Positions 1-7,471 of a DNA stretch of 64,000 nucleotides are shown piece by piece. The DNA comes from JAZDFP01 sp043801445 (lineage in GTDB: Bacteria; Planctomycetota; MHYJ01; JACQXL01), in contig JAZDMB010000016.1 of assembly GCA_043801445.1 (NCBI GenBank), forward strand, positions 1 to 64,000. The letters are read 5' to 3'. The notes below the pieces were generated by a model. It saw only the letters and a program-made list of their open reading frames with translations. It was not told the origin of the DNA and searched no databases. Positions within the stretch are counted from its first letter, which is position 1, and every line of letters begins with the position of its first letter. A program made the translations under genes and the position numbers.

Positions 1-86
1 ATTACAAGTCCGGCTCCACACACCATCAGCTGAAAGCCAATATCCAAGCAAGGTTCAAGGCATCGTTTTGTTAAAATAGGTATACC

Positions 87-169
87 CCCTACCCCCAGTC
101 CACCCCCCCCTACCCCCCATCCACCCCTATACTACCCCCCCTCCCATGCCACCCCATAATAGTATTAAT
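87..169. repeat. C-rich low-complexity tract
   Basis: The plus strand is strongly C-biased, with runs of four to eight C separated by TA, CA or AT. It directly precedes the 22-bp tandem repeat. No coding signal is seen. It may be a simple-sequence expansion or a strand-asymmetric non-B DNA region. Confidence 0.7.
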
Positions 170-175
170 ACCACT

Positions 176-519
176 TCATAGTAGTAGTAATGGCTCCACA
201 TAATAGTAGTAATGGCTCCACATAGTAGTAGTAATGGCTCTACATAATAGTAGTAATGCCTCCACATAGTAGTAGTAATAGCTCCACATAATAGTAGTAA
301 TGGCTCCACATAATAGTAGTGATGGCTCCACATAATAGTAGTGATGGCTCCACATAATAGTAGTAATGGCTCCACATAATAGTAGTGATGGCTCCACATA
401 ATAGTAGTAATGGCTCCACATAATAGTAGTAATGGCTCCACATAATAGTAGTAATGGCTCCACATAATAGTAGTATTGCCTCTACGTAGTAGTATCATTG
501 CCTCTACATAGTAGTAGAT
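176..519. repeat. 22-bp tandem repeat, about 15-16 copies
   Basis: A unit close to GGCTCCACATAATAGTAGTA plus two bases recurs every 22 bp with a few substitutions (GTGA for GTAA, CATAGT for CATAAT, CTCTAC for CTCCAC). Because 22 is not a multiple of three and the unit has no minus-strand stop, all three minus frames stay open and give a 22-residue peptide repeat (MWSHYYYY / VEPLLLL types). That is a property of the repeat and not evidence of a gene. Copies at the right end (after 470) are more degenerate. Confidence 0.9.
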
Positions 520-594
520 ATGCCTCTGGCGGAGATTTATTTGCTCAAATGCAGGTATCCGGAGTCTAACGTCCCTTGATATACTCCTCAAATC

Positions 595-810
595 CTAATT
601 TTTTGCCTGACGTTTCCGTAATAAATACGTAAGAATCCATATTGCCATTAACCCGCCCGCACAAAATTGACCATATTTTTCACTTATGGCTTCATCCTGT
701 GCTTGGGTGATTTTATCTTTAAGAATAACATTAGTATGAATAATGCCTGCCCCTATGGTAAGAACAATCCAGATTGCCGAGATAATCAAAGCAACTTTCC
801 ACCATTTCAT
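595..810 (-). CDS. small two-TM membrane protein of unknown function
   Basis: This is a 71-residue protein with a hydrophobic helix at residues 4-25 and a second at about 50-64, separated by a charged, Lys/Gln/Glu-rich stretch. It ends in a basic tail (LRKRQAKN), which predicts both termini inside or a hairpin. The ATG at 810 has a good ribosome site (AAAGGAG) about 8 nt upstream on the minus strand, so this is probably a real gene. No family was recognised. It stands alone between the tandem repeat and module A. Confidence 0.6.
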   Translation of the reverse strand: MKWWKVALIISAIWIVLTIGAGIIHTNVILKDKITQAQDEAISEKYGQFCAGGLMAIWILTYLLRKRQAKN

Positions 811-819
811 CCGTTAACT

Positions 820-1175
820 CCTTTCTTTGAATAATTAAATCTTTTTTACCTACACCCGCCCGTTTCCCAGCTGGTAAATCTTACGTTCGGTCTCGGCTAA
901 GCAGATAAACTTAAGAAGTAGTATTAGTATTACTATAACTCTACCAAAGGGATTATTCCATAAAATTAATAAAAATATCTAAAAAAACCAATCCGGACAG
1001 GCATATTTTACGTTTATATAGATGAAAGGATGATGTCTTGAAACCCTTATATTTATTGAGAAATTTGCGATGTGATGCAGTTTTTTGGGAGTCTCAAACG
1101 TTCATATATATGGAGGTAAGATATAAGCCACAGATTTCACAGATTAAATAGAGTAAGGAGAATTTAGAAAACGGC
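820..1175. other. gene-free stretch upstream of module A
   Basis: No supported ORF is present. It holds an AT-rich region and, near 1128-1145, a fragment of the dispersed CACAGATTTCACAGAT repeat. Confidence 0.5.
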
Positions 1176-1201
1176 GGTCTTTTGACATCAGTCGAAAGAC
1201 C
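1176..1201 (+). promoter_or_regulatory. stem-loop before the HTH gene
   Basis: GGTCTTTTGAC (1176-1186) pairs with GTCGAAAGACC (1191-1201) around a 4-nt loop: 11 pairs including one G-T wobble. It lies about 30 nt before the ribosome site. A second possible pairing downstream, CCCC with the GGGG of the Shine-Dalgarno, could mask initiation. No T-run follows, so it is not a standard terminator. Confidence 0.5.
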
Positions 1202-1242
1202 TGACACTCTCGATTCCCCCTGATTTGGAAGGGGTAACTAAT

Positions 1243-1596
1243 ATGGGAGACAAAAAGCCTAATGATGATAATGAAGAACAATCTTATACAGAGAAGTTTG
1301 ATAATTTCTGTTTTGATAGCAATGCTAAAAAGCCATCGGAAATTAATGAGAGATGCTCCAGGAAGGACCGGCTTCTTGTCCTGGTCGATTGCCTGGTTCC
1401 CATCCTGCGCCGGCAATTTACCCAGGACGAGATTGATTTTATGATTGCCTACCGTGCTAACCGGGGCGACCGGTTGCTCACCGCCAATGCCCTTGATATC
1501 GCGCCCAAAACCGTGGATAACTACTGCACTAACCTGATTACGAAGATAACCAAAATATCCAGGTTGCTTATCAAGTTGCTCAAGTTTGATGAATAA
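1243..1596 (+). CDS. putative helix-turn-helix protein (module A, gene 1)
   Basis: This 117-aa protein starts at ATG 1243, which has GGAAGGGG 8 nt upstream; an upstream in-frame TTG at 1225 lies within that ribosome site and is less likely. The N-terminal 45 residues are acidic and polar. Residues about 62-110 (FTQDEIDFMIAYRANRGDRL then TANALDIAPKTVDNYCTNL) look like a LuxR or sigma-region-4 type HTH: a helix, the turn 'ALDIAPKTVDNY', then a basic tail. No receiver domain is present. The similarity is by eye only. It is the first gene of module A and is followed by two direct copies of a short inverted repeat. Confidence 0.55.
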   Translation: MGDKKPNDDNEEQSYTEKFDNFCFDSNAKKPSEINERCSRKDRLLVLVDCLVPILRRQFTQDEIDFMIAYRANRGDRLLTANALDIAPKTVDNYCTNLITKITKISRLLIKLLKFDE

Positions 1597-1660
1597 GGCA
1601 TATCCAAACCATAATTCTCCCTAACGAGAGGCGAAGTTTATCCCGCTATTTAGCGGGGCT

Positions 1661-1763
1661 CTCCCGAACCATAGGGACTTTTAAAAAATCCGATATTTTT
1701 AACCCCTTATAAACCAATCCGTTAGAAAAACAGCATTTCGAAATTTCTCCCGAACCATAGGGA
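1661..1763. repeat. pair of 17-bp direct repeats with internal dyad, 86 bp apart
   Basis: CTCCCGAACCATAGGGA occurs at 1661-1677 and again at 1747-1763. Each copy can form TCCC/GGGA. They lie between the HTH gene and the protease leader. Module B has an analogous pair, of different sequence, at the same relative place. Confidence 0.75.
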
Positions 1764-1784
1764 AACTGCACTATCTCTTATAGA

Positions 1785-1865
1785 GGGCTGAGATGGAAAG
1801 CCCGCCCCGACGATGGGTCGGGATAACTCGCAGTAACTCATAACTTCGAACTGCGAGTAAAAAGG
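1785..1865 (+). promoter_or_regulatory. three-hairpin leader of the protease gene
   Basis: Hairpin 0: GGGCT (1785-1789) with AGCCC (1799-1803). Hairpin 1: CCCGAC (1806-1811) with GTCGGG (1817-1822), then ATAA. Hairpin 2: ACTCGCAGT (1826-1834) with ACTGCGAGT (1850-1858), perfect 9 bp. It is followed at once by AAAAAGG, which supplies the Shine-Dalgarno for ATG 1876. The hairpin1-ATAA-hairpin2-A-run order recurs at 48757-48820 and 49234-49291 with different hairpin 2 sequences. Confidence 0.6.
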
Positions 1866-1875
1866 ATGGTGGGTT

Positions 1876-2637
1876 ATGGTACACAGATTAATTATTTATG
1901 GGTTGTTGGCGATATGCGCTACGTGGGTTTTCACCGCTGAGACACAGAGGACGCAGAGGGAAGAAATAGTCATTAAATTGGGTAAGGTTTCGTATATACC
2001 GTATCAGGATGAATATGAGAAGATGCTTTATCCAACAGTGAGGATAACGACTCCAAGCGGGACAGGCTCTGGGGTAGTTATAAGTTATAAGTTACAAGTT
2101 AAAAGTTATGAGTCAAAACCTGAAACATCTAACCTGAAACCTGAAACTTTTATCCTGACAGCCGCACATGTAGTTGGGAATGAATCAAAGGTAACAATAG
2201 AATTCTTCACCACAGAGAACACAAAGATAGATGCAAGTGTAGTGATTACTGATACCGCTAAAGATTTAGCGCTTCTTTCCTTCTTCCACAGCATATCTTA
2301 TACAGCACATCTCGCCCCAAGGGATTACACACCCTATTTGTTCACGCCTGTCTATGCCATCGGGTGTTCTTTGGGGCTCACGCCAAGACCATCGGAGGGT
2401 ATCATCTCCGTTATAGATAAAGATAATTGGGAAATCTCAGCGCCTGTTCTGCCCGGTAATTCAGGCGGGCCGGTCTACGATGGTCATACTTATGAGGTAA
2501 TCGGAATTGCCGTGTGGGTCAAGGTTTGTCAATTCCAGCTCGTAACCACAATGGCCGGAATCGTACCGATACAGGAGGTGTATAGATTTTTGGATAATTA
2601 TGAAAAGTTAAGCAAACCGGGTGACGCCGGCAGATAA
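1876..2637 (+). CDS. secreted trypsin-like serine protease (module A, gene 2)
   Basis: This 253-aa protein has a signal peptide at residues 1-21 and a trypsin/DegP-type fold. His98 sits in LTAAHVV, Asp130 in KDLALL and Ser196 in PGNSGGP, so the triad appears complete and the product should be an active exported endopeptidase. No PDZ domain follows. Three stretches look like dispersed nucleotide repeats inserted in frame: ETQRTQR just after the signal peptide (about 1936-1959), a Ser/Lys/Glu-rich loop at residues 70-91 (2083-2148) between GSGVVI and the catalytic His, and FTTENTK (about 2203-2226). The stop codon lies inside a long stem-loop shared with the next gene's leader. ATG 1876 has AAAGG about 10 nt upstream. 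Confidence 0.8.
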   Translation: MVHRLIIYGLLAICATWVFTAETQRTQREEIVIKLGKVSYIPYQDEYEKMLYPTVRITTPSGTGSGVVISYKLQVKSYESKPETSNLKPETFILTAAHVVGNESKVTIEFFTTENTKIDASVVITDTAKDLALLSFFHSISYTAHLAPRDYTPYLFTPVYAIGCSLGLTPRPSEGIISVIDKDNWEISAPVLPGNSGGPVYDGHTYEVIGIAVWVKVCQFQLVTTMAGIVPIQEVYRFLDNYEKLSKPGDAGR

Positions 2638-2703
2638 GTCGCGTCAATTTATCTGCCGCCTTGGTTTGCTTCTGCCAAGTGGTTAATCCGTCTGTTGCCA
2701 CTT
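2610..2703 (+). promoter_or_regulatory. nested stem-loops at the protease / 265-aa gene junction
   Basis: AAGCAAACC (2610-2618) pairs with GGTTTGCTT (2663-2671), enclosing CGGCAGATAA (2628-2637) paired with TTATCTGCCG (2649-2658). All 19 pairs are exact. The protease stop codon is inside the inner stem. A second hairpin, AAGTGG (2677-2682) with CCACTT (2698-2703), follows and leads into an A-rich stretch and the next ribosome site. No U-run follows, so this looks like processing or translation control and not a terminator. Confidence 0.6.
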
Positions 2704-2741
2704 AAACATTAACAAAATACGGATGGGAAAAGGATAATTTT

Positions 2742-3539
2742 ATGCCAGAAGTAATTGCCAAAGCATTTATGGATGTCCCGGCCGGTATTGAGCCGTCAGA
2801 TTCTATGAGCGAAAAGTGGGCTGATGCATTGAAGAATGTTTCCAGCACGCTTTATGCCCGGATTCTTGAGGCTGTGCCGGATTGGAAAACATTCCAGGAG
2901 AAGATGGCTGACATTTCCAACCAGGAATGGAAGGGTATGATTGACCCGACCTTCAGGTCTAAGAGCGAACGGGGCTCGGGCGACATCATCAATATGCACC
3001 TTGATAAATTCAGGGAGGCATACGAGAATTGGTCTGCCAAAGTCGCTTACGCCTTTGAGACCGTGGACGGCGTCGAGGCGAAACGGTTCAAGGAGAAAAT
3101 AGATAATGCCAAAGACCTCTGGATTAAAGGCGTTATCAGGAGCACCCTGCGTTTCACCGGCGACAAGGTTCGCGGACGGGGCGTTGCGCCCTGGGCCGGA
3201 TATTTCCTGACCGATGACAAACGAGCCATAGGTATGATGCCTCCGGGCTCCCAGGTCTTACAAGGCGGGCCGGTTAATGTGGCCGATACCGGATTAAGGA
3301 CTGCGCTCAAGGCGGGCTTGACGCAGAAATTGGTCCAGGCCGGTGTGATGATCTCGGCTTCCAAGTACGACGCTGCGGTGGTATTGGAACAGAATACCAT
3401 CATCAACCGGCTTATCAAGGGAAACCAGAATTCGGCTTATGTCGACTTCCAGCCGACTGTTGACCCGGCCAAGTCATATTGCCTCTACATCGTAGACGGC
3501 ACTAATATGAGGCTGGAGATACAAGTGGTAACGGTGTAA
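2742..3539 (+). CDS. unknown 265-aa protein, paralogue of the 49.4-kb gene (module A, gene 3)
   Basis: No family was recognised. It has no signal peptide or TM helix. The sequence is a mixed helical protein with a conserved core, YAFETVDGVEAKRFKEKIDN, followed by TLRFTGDKVRGRG, a Gly/Pro-rich middle and LRTALKAGLTQKLVQAGV. All of these have clear counterparts in the 266-aa protein at 49378-50178. The conserved residues EAKRFKEK(I/V)DNAKD and GRG(V/A)(A/S)P suggest a shared fold. In both modules this gene directly precedes the fibre-like gene. A phage-structural or appendage-assembly role is possible but unproven. ATG 2742 has AAAAGGA at good spacing. Confidence 0.75.
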   Translation: MPEVIAKAFMDVPAGIEPSDSMSEKWADALKNVSSTLYARILEAVPDWKTFQEKMADISNQEWKGMIDPTFRSKSERGSGDIINMHLDKFREAYENWSAKVAYAFETVDGVEAKRFKEKIDNAKDLWIKGVIRSTLRFTGDKVRGRGVAPWAGYFLTDDKRAIGMMPPGSQVLQGGPVNVADTGLRTALKAGLTQKLVQAGVMISASKYDAAVVLEQNTIINRLIKGNQNSAYVDFQPTVDPAKSYCLYIVDGTNMRLEIQVVTV

Positions 3540-3544
3540 CTAAA

Positions 3545-3589
3545 TTGAGGAAGAGGATGAGGTCAAGCAACTCTTGGCCTTGTCCTCAA
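3545..3589 (+). promoter_or_regulatory. stem-loop directly before the fibre gene's ribosome site
   Basis: TTGAGGA (3545-3551) pairs with TCCTCAA (3583-3589), enclosing GGTCAAG (3561-3567) paired with CTTGGCC (3573-3579, one wobble). The Shine-Dalgarno GGAAAGGA follows within 10 nt of the stem, before ATG 3607. It is another case of a hairpin abutting a start in module A. Confidence 0.55.
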
Positions 3590-3606
3590 CCTCGGAAAGG
3601 ATATAT

Positions 3607-4482
3607 ATGTCAATAAAACCTTATGAAGTAAAGACGGTAAATATTGCCACCAAGGCAGTAACGTCAGAAAAGATTGCTGATAACGCAATCCAGACCAGAC
3701 ATATCCAGGAAGGCGCGGTCACGCCGGATAAGTTGACCATAACACCGGTCTCAAGACCGATTACCCCGGCAATTGATACGGCTGAAATCAAGGATGGCGC
3801 CATAACTAATGCCAAGATTGCGGGTAATGCCGTAACCAACGATAAGATTGCATCTAATTCTATTAACGCTGATAAGTTGACCGATGGCGCAGTGACCAAG
3901 GAGAAAATCAGAGACGGCGCGGTGACTAAGGAGAAAATGGCTGATGGAATTATCGGCACTGCGGAAATAATTGACGGAGCTGTAACCACTCCAAAACTTG
4001 CTACCTCATCAGTGACTAAAATAAAACTGGCTTCTAATTCGGTGGGGTATCTGGAAATCATAGATGGCTCTGTGACAACGCCGAAGATTGTCAATGGCGC
4101 GGTTACGCCGGAGAAGTTGTCGTTTGTTCCGGGCGGAGCGGTGAGACCGTTGGTGCCGCCGGTTGCTACAGATGAAATCGGCGAGTTACAGGTTACAGGT
4201 TCCAAGTTACAGGGGGGTGCGGTTACGAAGACTAAATTGAGTTATAAAGTTGTCAGCATCACGATTCCGGCATTACAAGTAGGCGGGTTATATCCGCCTT
4301 TGGGTGACCCTGATTTAAATGGCGGTGTAATTTTAGGTTACTCTATACCTGTGAATCAAGACCAAACGATTAGACAACTATTCCTGTTACCGGGGCTACC
4401 GCAAGGGACAGGGATTTCAATCCTGCTGAACCAGCCGGCGATTGCGGATAATACATTTGATGTCGTTATATTGAGGGCATAA
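3607..4482 (+). CDS. fibre-like protein with (D/N)xAVTxxKI repeats (module A, gene 4)
   Basis: ATG 3607 is chosen over TTG 3574 because GGAAAGGA lies upstream and the paralogue at 50269 begins with the matching MSLKPLEVK. This gives 291 aa. Residues about 10-180 are short repeats of the type DGAVTKEKIRDGAVTKEKM / NAVTNDKIASNSI, spaced 9-15 residues, as found in phage tail fibres and other beta-structured trimeric stalks. The C-terminal 110 residues (from VRPLVPPVATDEI) form a non-repetitive domain ending in NTFDVVILRA. Nucleotides about 4140-4370 are almost identical to the paralogue, while the repeat region has diverged. GELQVTGSKLQGG contains a dispersed TTACAGGTT-type repeat. There is no signal peptide. 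Confidence 0.75.
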   Translation: MSIKPYEVKTVNIATKAVTSEKIADNAIQTRHIQEGAVTPDKLTITPVSRPITPAIDTAEIKDGAITNAKIAGNAVTNDKIASNSINADKLTDGAVTKEKIRDGAVTKEKMADGIIGTAEIIDGAVTTPKLATSSVTKIKLASNSVGYLEIIDGSVTTPKIVNGAVTPEKLSFVPGGAVRPLVPPVATDEIGELQVTGSKLQGGAVTKTKLSYKVVSITIPALQVGGLYPPLGDPDLNGGVILGYSIPVNQDQTIRQLFLLPGLPQGTGISILLNQPAIADNTFDVVILRA

Positions 4483-4487
4483 GAAAA

Positions 4488-4606
4488 TTCACCGCAGAGA
4501 CGCAAAGAGCGCAGAGAGAAAAATATTTACCACAAAGACACAAAGGTTACAAAGAAATAATCTGTGTCCCTAAGGGATAAATAATCTGTGGCTTTTTTAT
4601 AGTTCT
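4488..4606. repeat. dispersed CACAGAG/GCAAAGA-type intergenic repeat
   Basis: The stretch contains CACCGCAGAGACGCAAAGAG, then ACCACAAAGACACAAAGG and, in opposite sense, AATCTGTG...AATCTGTGG, so the ends can pair imperfectly. The same family recurs near 21.7, 43.6, 50.2, 51.25, 52.1, 52.25 and 54.2 kb. Confidence 0.75.
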
Positions 4607-4637
4607 ACGAGCCGTTTCTATTTGTGGTTCTTTTTCT

Positions 4638-6749
4638 CTAACGTGGTTTATAGTCTGCAGGTTCTAATGAGTATGAACCTAATCCGCTGGTGAGCGAGCG
4701 CATCGCTGATGCGTATCCGAATGTTTCGGCTATCGGTATCTTTCCGTGTATCCGCCGCATTCCCGCCTGACCGGGTGTCCAGTCGGGCAGGTGACCGAAT
4801 TGGTCTATGGATTCTATTATGCCGCGCCGTTTGTTCAGGTCGTTGATAATGTCTCCCAGGTTCTTTTCGGGTGTAATAATCTCAAATTTCATAATGGGTT
4901 CCAGGATGATGCTCCTGGTTTTTTTGAGCGCGTCCTGAAAAGCCATTGACGAGGCAGCGCTAAAGGCCGTTTCGGATGATTTCAGCTGCTGGTATGCGCC
5001 GCCGGTAATGATAATCTTGAGGTAAATCAGGGGATAGCCGGCAAGCGGTCCCGAAAGGACAGTGGCTTTAAGAGATTCTTCGACCGGTAATATAAATTGT
5101 TTGGGTATCTTGTCTCCAGCCGAGTTCTGGATAGTCGGACGCGGTGCGGTCTTGTCCGGTTCTAATCTGATGGTTACATACGCATAGTGTTCTTTTTCGC
5201 CGATTTTGCGATTGAATGTGCCTTCGCCTTCTGTAGGTTCGGTAATGGATTCCCGGTAGGCGACCTGGGGTTCTCCGACATTCGCCGAGACGTTATATTC
5301 CTTGAGGATTCGGTTTTTGATTATCTCCAGATGCAATTCTCCCATTCCGGATATGATGGTCTGGGCGGTTTCTTCATCCGATTTAACCTGGAAGGTGGGG
5401 TCGTCGTGCGCTAATCTGGTGAGCGCATCCATAAGTTTTTCACGTTCGGCTGATGATTTAGGTTCTATGGCAATGGAAACAACAGGTTCGGGAAAGACCA
5501 TCCGTTCATAGACAACCGGATGCTTGGCATCACAGATGGTGTCGCCGGTAGCGGTATTTTTAAGGCCGATAACGGCGATAATCTCGCCGGCCGAGGCTGA
5601 TTTAATCTGGTCGCGCTGGTTGGAGTGCATCAGGAATATCTTGTTGATGCGCTCTTTTTTATCAGTCCGGGGATTATATACAATCGAGCCTTCTTCTAAT
5701 TTACCAGAATATATTCTGAGATAAGATAATTCACCGTGCCGGTCGGTCATTGTTTTGAAGCCCAATGCCGAGAAGTAGTCGTCAGGCGAATGTTTGCGCG
5801 AGGTGTTTTTATTTATGTCAGGATTGAGCCCTTCTACGGGTAACAGGTCCAGAGGGCTGGGCAGGTAGGCGCAGATGCCGTCTAAAAGCGGCTGGATTCC
5901 GATGTTGTTAAGCGCCGAGCCGCAGAATACCGGAGTAACCTCGCCTGAGAGCGTAACTTTGCGGATGGCATTGATAAGGGTATTTGTATCAACCTCAAGT
6001 CCTTTAAGATACGATTCCACCAGTGATTCGTCTTTGTCGGCAAGCATCTCAATCAGATTCTGGCGATATTGCCGGGCTTGCTCAAGATAATCCTGAGGAA
6101 TATCTATCAACTTGAATGATTTATCATCAGGTGATTCGCCGAAGGTAATGGCTTTCATATTGAGCAAATCGATTACGCCATAAAAATCTTTTTCCTTGCC
6201 CATCGGTATCTGGAGAGGTAAGGGAATAGTATCCAGTTTTTTAGACATCTGGTCAATAACGGCGAAGAAGTCGGAGCCGATGCGGTCAAGTTTATTGATA
6301 AAAGCCAGGCGTGGAATATGATAACGATTAGCCTGATGCCAGACGGTTTCCGATTGCGCTTCGACGCCGCCGACTCCGCAAAAGACGCCGATGGCTCCGT
6401 CAAGGACCCGCAAAGAGCGTTCCACTTCAGCCGTGAAGTCAACGTGCCCCGGCGTATCAATAATATTGAAGCGATATTCCACCTCAGGCCCGCTTTCCAG
6501 ACTTCCGGCGGGACGGTGAACCGATTTTAATTGTGACGATATTTTGGATTTCCAGTAGGCGGTGGTTGCGGCACTGGTGATAGTAATGCCCCGTTTTTGC
6601 TCTTCTTCCATCCAGTCCATTGTAGCGGTGCCTTCGTCGACTTCTCCGATGGTGTATTCCTTGCCGGTATAATAGAGGATTCTTTCTGTCAGAGTGGTTT
6701 TACCCGCATCAATATGAGCGATAATACCGATGTTACGAAAATGCTTCAT
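4638..6749 (-). CDS. fusA: translation elongation factor G
   Basis: EF-G is the ribosomal translocase GTPase, last gene of the str operon here. The 703 residues show AHIDAGKT (11-18, P-loop), GITITSAATT (54-63, switch I/G2), DTPGHVDF (98-105, G3) and NKLDR (G4), and a C-terminus ending in an EF-G domain V pattern (FGYASAMRSLTSGLGSY). Two stretches are foreign to the family. Residues about 68-91, between switch I and G3, include a CCCGC/GCGGG palindrome (nt 6489-6513). Residues about 653-663 (PDWTPGQAG) in domain V are a copy of the dispersed 30-bp palindrome (4762-4791). Core motifs are intact, so the protein is probably functional. Confidence 0.96.
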   Translation of the reverse strand: MKHFRNIGIIAHIDAGKTTLTERILYYTGKEYTIGEVDEGTATMDWMEEEQKRGITITSAATTAYWKSKISSQLKSVHRPAGSLESGPEVEYRFNIIDTPGHVDFTAEVERSLRVLDGAIGVFCGVGGVEAQSETVWHQANRYHIPRLAFINKLDRIGSDFFAVIDQMSKKLDTIPLPLQIPMGKEKDFYGVIDLLNMKAITFGESPDDKSFKLIDIPQDYLEQARQYRQNLIEMLADKDESLVESYLKGLEVDTNTLINAIRKVTLSGEVTPVFCGSALNNIGIQPLLDGICAYLPSPLDLLPVEGLNPDINKNTSRKHSPDDYFSALGFKTMTDRHGELSYLRIYSGKLEEGSIVYNPRTDKKERINKIFLMHSNQRDQIKSASAGEIIAVIGLKNTATGDTICDAKHPVVYERMVFPEPVVSIAIEPKSSAEREKLMDALTRLAHDDPTFQVKSDEETAQTIISGMGELHLEIIKNRILKEYNVSANVGEPQVAYRESITEPTEGEGTFNRKIGEKEHYAYVTIRLEPDKTAPRPTIQNSAGDKIPKQFILPVEESLKATVLSGPLAGYPLIYLKIIITGGAYQQLKSSETAFSAASSMAFQDALKKTRSIILEPIMKFEIITPEKNLGDIINDLNKRRGIIESIDQFGHLPDWTPGQAGMRRIHGKIPIAETFGYASAMRSLTSGLGSYSLEPADYKPR
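4762..4791. repeat. 30-bp palindromic repeat inside fusA (domain V)
   Basis: It begins CCCGCCTGAC and ends GTCGGGCAGG, and the ends pair with two wobbles. About 23 of 30 bases match the copy in the M48 protease gene (36578-36607). It codes for PDWTPGQAG on the minus strand. Confidence 0.75.
6489..6513. repeat. palindromic insert inside fusA (G domain)
   Basis: CCCGC and GCGGG frame a 15-nt centre. It codes for residues 79-87 of EF-G, in a stretch most EF-G proteins lack between switch I and DTPGH. Confidence 0.55.
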
Positions 6750-6819
6750 AGGTGAACCCCGTCATTAAAGCAACCGCTGATTTAGCAGATTAAACGGATT
6801 AAAATTAAAGAGATAAAAA

Positions 6820-6846
6820 CCCGCCTGAACGGCAAGGCCGGGCAGG
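6820..6846. repeat. palindromic repeat between rpsG and fusA
   Basis: CCCGCCTGAA at one end and CCGGGCAGG at the other place it in the same family as the copies in fusA and htpX. It sits within flanking AT-rich 'CAGATTAAACGGATT' repeat material, closely matching the element at 63321-63349 in inverse orientation. Confidence 0.7.
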
Positions 6847-6892
6847 TCTGCGTAATCCGCATAATCCGCGGTTACAAACTGTGCGGGATTAA

Positions 6893-7381
6893 TTAACGAG
6901 GTGGTCGACGAATACCAAAGTGAGCAAAAGCTTTATTGGCTTCCGCCATTTTATGCACATTCTGTCTTTTCAAAATCGCATCGCCTTCATTCTTATAGGC
7001 TGCTAAAAGTTCGTCAGCCAACCGAACATGAAAAGGTTTGCCTTTCTTTTTACGGGATGCCTCGATTATCCATTTTAGGGCCAGCCTGGTCTGGCGTTTC
7101 CCGGTAACTTCTACAGGCACCTGGTAAGTGGCGCCGCCAATACGCTTGGAACGGACTTCCATTATCGGTTTTACATTATTAATGATTTTGTTAAATGTAT
7201 CCATCAATTGGCTGTCAGGCACTTTTTTTTCCACTATTTCCAGCGCATCGTATAATACTTTTTGAGCCGTTGATTTTCTACCCTGATACATAATGCTATT
7301 AATGAAACGTCCTATAAGCTTATCATTATATTTAGGGTCCGGTTTTAACAGGTAATCTAACGATTTATATTTTCTCGGCAT
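6893..7381 (-). CDS. rpsG: 30S ribosomal protein S7
   Basis: This protein binds the 3' domain of 16S rRNA and nucleates head assembly. At 162 aa it is close to the usual 156. Typical features are visible: KFINSIM-like GRFINSIMYQGRKSTA near the N-terminus, IGGATYQVPVEV mid-protein and AHFGIRRPPR at the end. It lies between rpsL and fusA as in the classical str operon. The ATG has AAAGGAA 7 nt upstream on the minus strand. Confidence 0.96.
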   Translation of the reverse strand: MPRKYKSLDYLLKPDPKYNDKLIGRFINSIMYQGRKSTAQKVLYDALEIVEKKVPDSQLMDTFNKIINNVKPIMEVRSKRIGGATYQVPVEVTGKRQTRLALKWIIEASRKKKGKPFHVRLADELLAAYKNEGDAILKRQNVHKMAEANKAFAHFGIRRPPR

Positions 7382-7471
7382 ATTATTAATTCCTTTATAA
7401 GTAAACAGTAAAAACTAAACAGTAAAAAGTCAAGATTTTAACTTTTTACTTTCAACTTCTCATTTCGATTG

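Noticed and set aside
127..591. Long minus-strand ORFs (154, 95 and 67 aa) with Tyr/Leu-rich repeats
   Set aside because: They exist in all three frames only because the 22-bp repeat has no stop codon. No ribosome site or initiation context is present.
1785..1865. Hammerhead or HDV-like ribozyme in the protease leader
   Set aside because: A CUGAGAUG-like string is present, but the conserved core and GAAA placement of a hammerhead are not, and no HDV nested fold could be drawn.
3621..4205. 194-aa minus-strand ORF opposite the fibre gene
   Set aside because: It mirrors the repeated codons of the plus-strand gene. The plus strand has the ribosome site and the paralogue.
2742..4482. A prophage at the left end
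   Set aside because: Only fibre-like repeats are phage-like. No capsid, portal, terminase, lysis or integrase genes occur, and housekeeping genes follow at once.
4575..4600. Rho-independent terminator after fusA or the fibre gene
   Set aside because: The T-run belongs to the AATCTGTGG repeat and no GC-rich stem directly precedes it on either strand.
6173..6460. Other ORFs antisense or out of frame within fusA, rpoB, rpoC and pnp
   Set aside because: They are shadows of strongly conserved genes, with no independent start signals.
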